33,019 nt of DNA, from contig CANQXD010000018.1 of NCBI GenBank assembly GCA_947627755.1, positions 1 through 33,019 on the forward strand, in the 5' to 3' direction. This DNA is from an uncultured Clostridia bacterium (GTDB lineage: Bacteria; Bacillota; Clostridia; TANB77; CAG-508). Of this stretch, positions 31,337 to 33,019 are shown piece by piece (position 1 is the stretch's first letter; every line of letters starts with the position of its first letter). A program made the position numbers and the translations under genes. The notes beneath the pieces were generated by a model. That model ran no database searches, had not been told where the DNA came from, and saw only the letters and a program-made list of their open reading frames with translations.

Positions 31337-32254
31337 CTATACGTTATAAAATTTACCTTGCCATAAATCTTGTTCTTTTAATCTTCTATTTAATTCATTT
31401 AGAACCCATTTTTTATGGGTATTCCAAGAAGGTGCAAGCAAGATATCTTTAGGAGCATCGCCAGAAATACGATGAATCACAAAATCTGGTTTCAAATGAG
31501 AAATGATATAAATTAAGTCTTGCATATATTCTTCAAAGGATAAAGGTTGATATTCTCCTTTTTCATACATTTCAGCTAATTTTGTATGTTCTACTACATA
31601 AGTAGAATGAATTTTTACACCCTGCAAAGGATGTGAGTTAATAAAATCAACTGTATTTTTAATATCTTCACTTGTTTCAAAGGGAAGCCCAACCATAATA
31701 TGAGCAACAACATCAATTCCATATTTATTTAAAATCGAAACTGCACTTGTAAATTGCTTACTTGTATAACAACGATTGATTTTTTCTCCAATATCATCAT
31801 TACTTGTTTGGAGCCCAAGCTCAACGCAAACATAGTATTTTTCAGTATAATTTTTTAAAAGTTGTGCAATCTCTTCAGTTATACAATCTGGTCTTGTACC
31901 AATTGCAAGCCCAACAATTCTATTATCTATTAAAGCAGAATCATATTTTTGCTTTAAGTTTTCTACAGTATCATAAGTGTTTGTAAAATTTTGAAAATAC
32001 ACAATAAATTTATTGGCTCTATTTGAGCGATAAGTAGTAAAGTAGTATTTTACTTGTTCTGTAATGTTGTTAGCAGAGCAAATTAGTTCACCAGAGCCCT
32101 TTAAGCTACAATAAATACAACCGCCATTTGATAAAGTACCATCACGGTTGGGACAAGAAAAGCCGCCATCTACACAAATTTTAAGGGTGCGTTCTCCAAA
32201 TTTTTCTTTTAAATATTGACTTATATGATTATATCTTTTATTTTCTTTTATCAT
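31337..32254 (-). CDS. Radical SAM protein, YhcC/TIGR01212 family
   Basis: The 305-residue radical SAM protein has the family's iron-sulfur motif: C34, C46 and C49 in FSCPNRDGTLSNGGCIYCS. It also has GLAIGTRPDCI, ELGLQTSNDDIGEKINRCY and AHIMVGLPFETSEDI, which are typical of YhcC-like enzymes related to Elp3. The reaction is unknown; an RNA- or translation-related modification is usually assumed. The ATG at 32254 has no SD, and a good promoter (TTGTAT, 16 bases, TATAAT) ends seven bases before it, so the transcript may be leaderless. The protein's length and motif spacing argue against a later start. Confidence 0.9.
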   Translation of the reverse strand: MIKENKRYNHISQYLKEKFGERTLKICVDGGFSCPNRDGTLSNGGCIYCSLKGSGELICSANNITEQVKYYFTTYRSNRANKFIVYFQNFTNTYDTVENLKQKYDSALIDNRIVGLAIGTRPDCITEEIAQLLKNYTEKYYVCVELGLQTSNDDIGEKINRCYTSKQFTSAVSILNKYGIDVVAHIMVGLPFETSEDIKNTVDFINSHPLQGVKIHSTYVVEHTKLAEMYEKGEYQPLSFEEYMQDLIYIISHLKPDFVIHRISGDAPKDILLAPSWNTHKKWVLNELNRRLKEQDLWQGKFYNV

Positions 32255-32261
32255 AATATAA

Positions 32262-32289
32262 ATTATAACAAAAAAATATAAAAATACAA
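32262..32289 (-). promoter_or_regulatory. Promoter of radical SAM gene, at the start codon
   Basis: On the minus strand, TTGTAT (32289-32284), a 16-base spacer and TATAAT (32267-32262). The ATG begins at 32254, so transcription would start at or next to the start codon. Confidence 0.6.
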
Positions 32290-32291
32290 TA

Positions 32292-32327
32292 AAAAAACCT
32301 TATAAACAAAAATTTATAAGGTTTTTT
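32292..32327. terminator. Terminator after Sm-like gene
   Basis: A 15-bp stem of AAAAAACCTTATAAA (32292-32306) with TTTATAAGGTTTTTT (32313-32327). It has T's on both strands and lies a few bases after the stop of the minus-strand gene at 32335-32577. Confidence 0.9.
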
Positions 32328-32334
32328 ATGATTC

Positions 32335-32577
32335 TTAGTGAATGCTGTTGATATTTTGAAACATAATTTGTTTCTGGTTGCCGGTATTTTGCTCAATAAC
32401 AACAGAATAATCTTTAATAAAAGAAATTTTTCCTTCAATAGAAGAGCCATCTTTCAGTACTATTGTGATAGTATCATCTAAATAAAATATATTTTCATCT
32501 ACTATCATAGCGTGAAATACAATTTCATCTCCCCAACCATAGTGATCTTCATGCCGATTAGTTGCTATTATCTTCAT
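32335..32577 (-). CDS. Small Sm-like (Hfq-type fold) protein, 80 aa
   Basis: The protein starts at ATG 32577 with AAAGGAGG upstream; an upstream in-frame ATG at 32643 has no SD. Residues 36-79 follow the Sm pattern: a first strand pair TITIVLKDGSSIEGKI like Sm1 (V-L-DG--I-G-I), FIKDYSVVIE, then KQIMFQNINSI in the place of Sm2. The Hfq YKHAIS signature is absent. The first 35 residues (RHEDHYGWGDEIVFHAMI) match nothing I know. It could be an RNA-binding Sm-like protein or just a small SH3-like barrel. It has its own promoter and terminator. Confidence 0.6.
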   Translation of the reverse strand: MKIIATNRHEDHYGWGDEIVFHAMIVDENIFYLDDTITIVLKDGSSIEGKISFIKDYSVVIEQNTGNQKQIMFQNINSIH

Positions 32578-32663
32578 ATTCTTACCTCCTTTAGTATGTA
32601 CTGTTGACTGGTTACTTAATTTCACTAATAAGTGGTAAAACAAAAAACATAAATTATAATAGT

Positions 32664-32692
32664 ATTATAACATAGTTTAACATAAAACACAA
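32664..32692 (-). promoter_or_regulatory. Promoter of Sm-like gene
   Basis: On the minus strand, TTGTGT (32692-32687), a 17-base spacer and TATAAT (32669-32664). The untranslated leader would be about 80 bases. Confidence 0.6.
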
Positions 32693-32743
32693 GAAAAATG
32701 AATAAATTTTATAAAAATGAAATATTAGTATAACAATATTGAT

Positions 32744-32857
32744 TAAAAAAAGAGAGGAAGATAAAAATTAATTCTTCCTCTCTAATGGTGCCAACGACGT
32801 AGATATTTACAACTCATCATTTGCTCTCTTGACGATTGATACAAATATCAATCAATT
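32744..32857 (-). ncRNA. Candidate small RNA of about 114 bases
   Basis: On the minus strand an extended -10 element, TGATATACT (-10 at 32869-32864), lacks a clear -35. It is followed by a hairpin (GATTGATA with TATCAATC) and a strong terminator. That is a 10-bp stem of 32783-32774 with 32760-32751, then a U-run from the A's at 32744-32750. Inside is a 12-codon ORF (MMSCKYLRRWHH, 32820-32782) with only a weak AGAGAG upstream. No repeat links it to a convergent RNA, so it is not a third par-like locus. Function unknown. Confidence 0.5.
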
Positions 32858-32909
32858 TGTTAAAGTATATCATATTTTTAATAAATTATAATACCCATGT
32901 CCAAAAAAA

Positions 32910-32938
32910 TTGCATTTTTATGTAAGGTATGATATAAT
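32910..32938 (+). promoter_or_regulatory. Promoter of the leader at the right edge
   Basis: TTGCAT (32910-32915), a 17-base spacer and TATAAT (32933-32938). It drives a leader running off the window. Confidence 0.78.
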
Positions 32939-32944
32939 TAAATT

Positions 32945-33019
32945 GTAACATATTTTTGTTGCCTTTGAAATAAGCAAATTTCGGAGGCATAGTCCTCCGA
33001 ACAATAAAAAGGAGGATTT
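32945..33019 (+). promoter_or_regulatory. Leader RNA with three mutually exclusive hairpins before an SD
   Basis: Stem A: TGCCTTTGAAAT (32960-32971) with ATTTCGGAGGCA (32978-32989), 12 bp with two G-U pairs and a 6-base loop. Stem B: TTCGGAGG (32980-32987) with CCTCCGAA (32994-33001), a perfect 8 bp. Stem C: TCCTCC (32993-32998) with GGAGGA (33011-33016), which covers the SD. A and B share bases, as do B and C. If A forms, C can hide the SD; if B forms, the SD is free. No U-run follows, so control would be of translation. This may be a riboswitch or ribosomal-protein leader; the regulated gene lies beyond the window. Confidence 0.6.

Noticed and set aside
32744..32938. A third par-like locus at the right edge
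   Set aside because: The minus-strand RNA has a terminator and mini-ORF, but no convergent short RNA and no direct repeat over its start; the peptide is not hydrophobic.

Overview
The window looks like a chromosomal segment of an AT-rich, low-GC Gram-positive bacterium, most likely an anaerobic, spore-forming (or ancestrally spore-forming) member of the Clostridia. The reasons are the strongly A/T-biased codons, purine-rich AGGAGG ribosome binding sites, sigma-A-type promoters with 16-18 base spacers, many hairpin/U-tract terminators, fermentative enzymes (L-lactate dehydrogenase, AdhE), and a SpoIIID-family regulator and SpoVB-like flippase. Stop codons TAA, TAG and TGA are used normally. 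I saw no tRNA, rRNA, CRISPR array or complete insertion sequence.

Layout. 1-2.4 kb: topA. 2.27-2.5 kb: a compact locus with a tiny hydrophobic peptide on the minus strand and a convergent short RNA, sharing one terminator. 2.6-6.0 kb: a SNF2-family helicase gene split by a +1 frame change inside its Walker A motif. 6.1-7.6 kb: a small unknown gene and ldh. 7.7-8.0 kb: a second peptide/short-RNA locus of the same design. 8.2-9.2 kb: pyrF, richer in G+C than its neighbours. 9.4-17 kb: leuS (minus), a DUF2207-C-like membrane protein, a DUF1653 protein, rdgB and adhE. leuS and adhE are each preceded by a copy of the same 121-base two-part palindromic repeat, in opposite orientations. 17-19.3 kb: a SpoIIID-family gene divergent from rpsB-tsf. 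19.4-23.6 kb: a large membrane protein, two pseudouridine synthases and a double-S1 protein. 23.7-27 kb: a convergent pair made of a winged-helix replication-relaxation-like protein and a VirD4/TraG-like ATPase. 27.2-30.5 kb: spoVB-like gene, hup, M23 peptidase. 30.6-32.6 kb: minus-strand HNH protein, YhcC-type radical SAM protein and a small Sm-like protein. 32.7-33.0 kb: a candidate small RNA, then a promoter and leader RNA with mutually exclusive hairpins ending at an SD for a gene beyond the window.

The strongest discovery candidates are the two peptide/RNA loci. In each, the short plus-strand RNA carries a near copy of the antisense of the peptide's translation start, the peptide mRNA can fold its own SD shut from its 5' end, and transcription is convergent. 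This is the layout of par/Fst-type type I toxin-antitoxin modules. Next come the 121-base repeats that supply most of two unrelated 5' leaders and seem to include the SD and start region, the right-edge leader switch, the helicase frameshift at a CTT-CGG junction, and the isolated conjugation-like ATPase pair.
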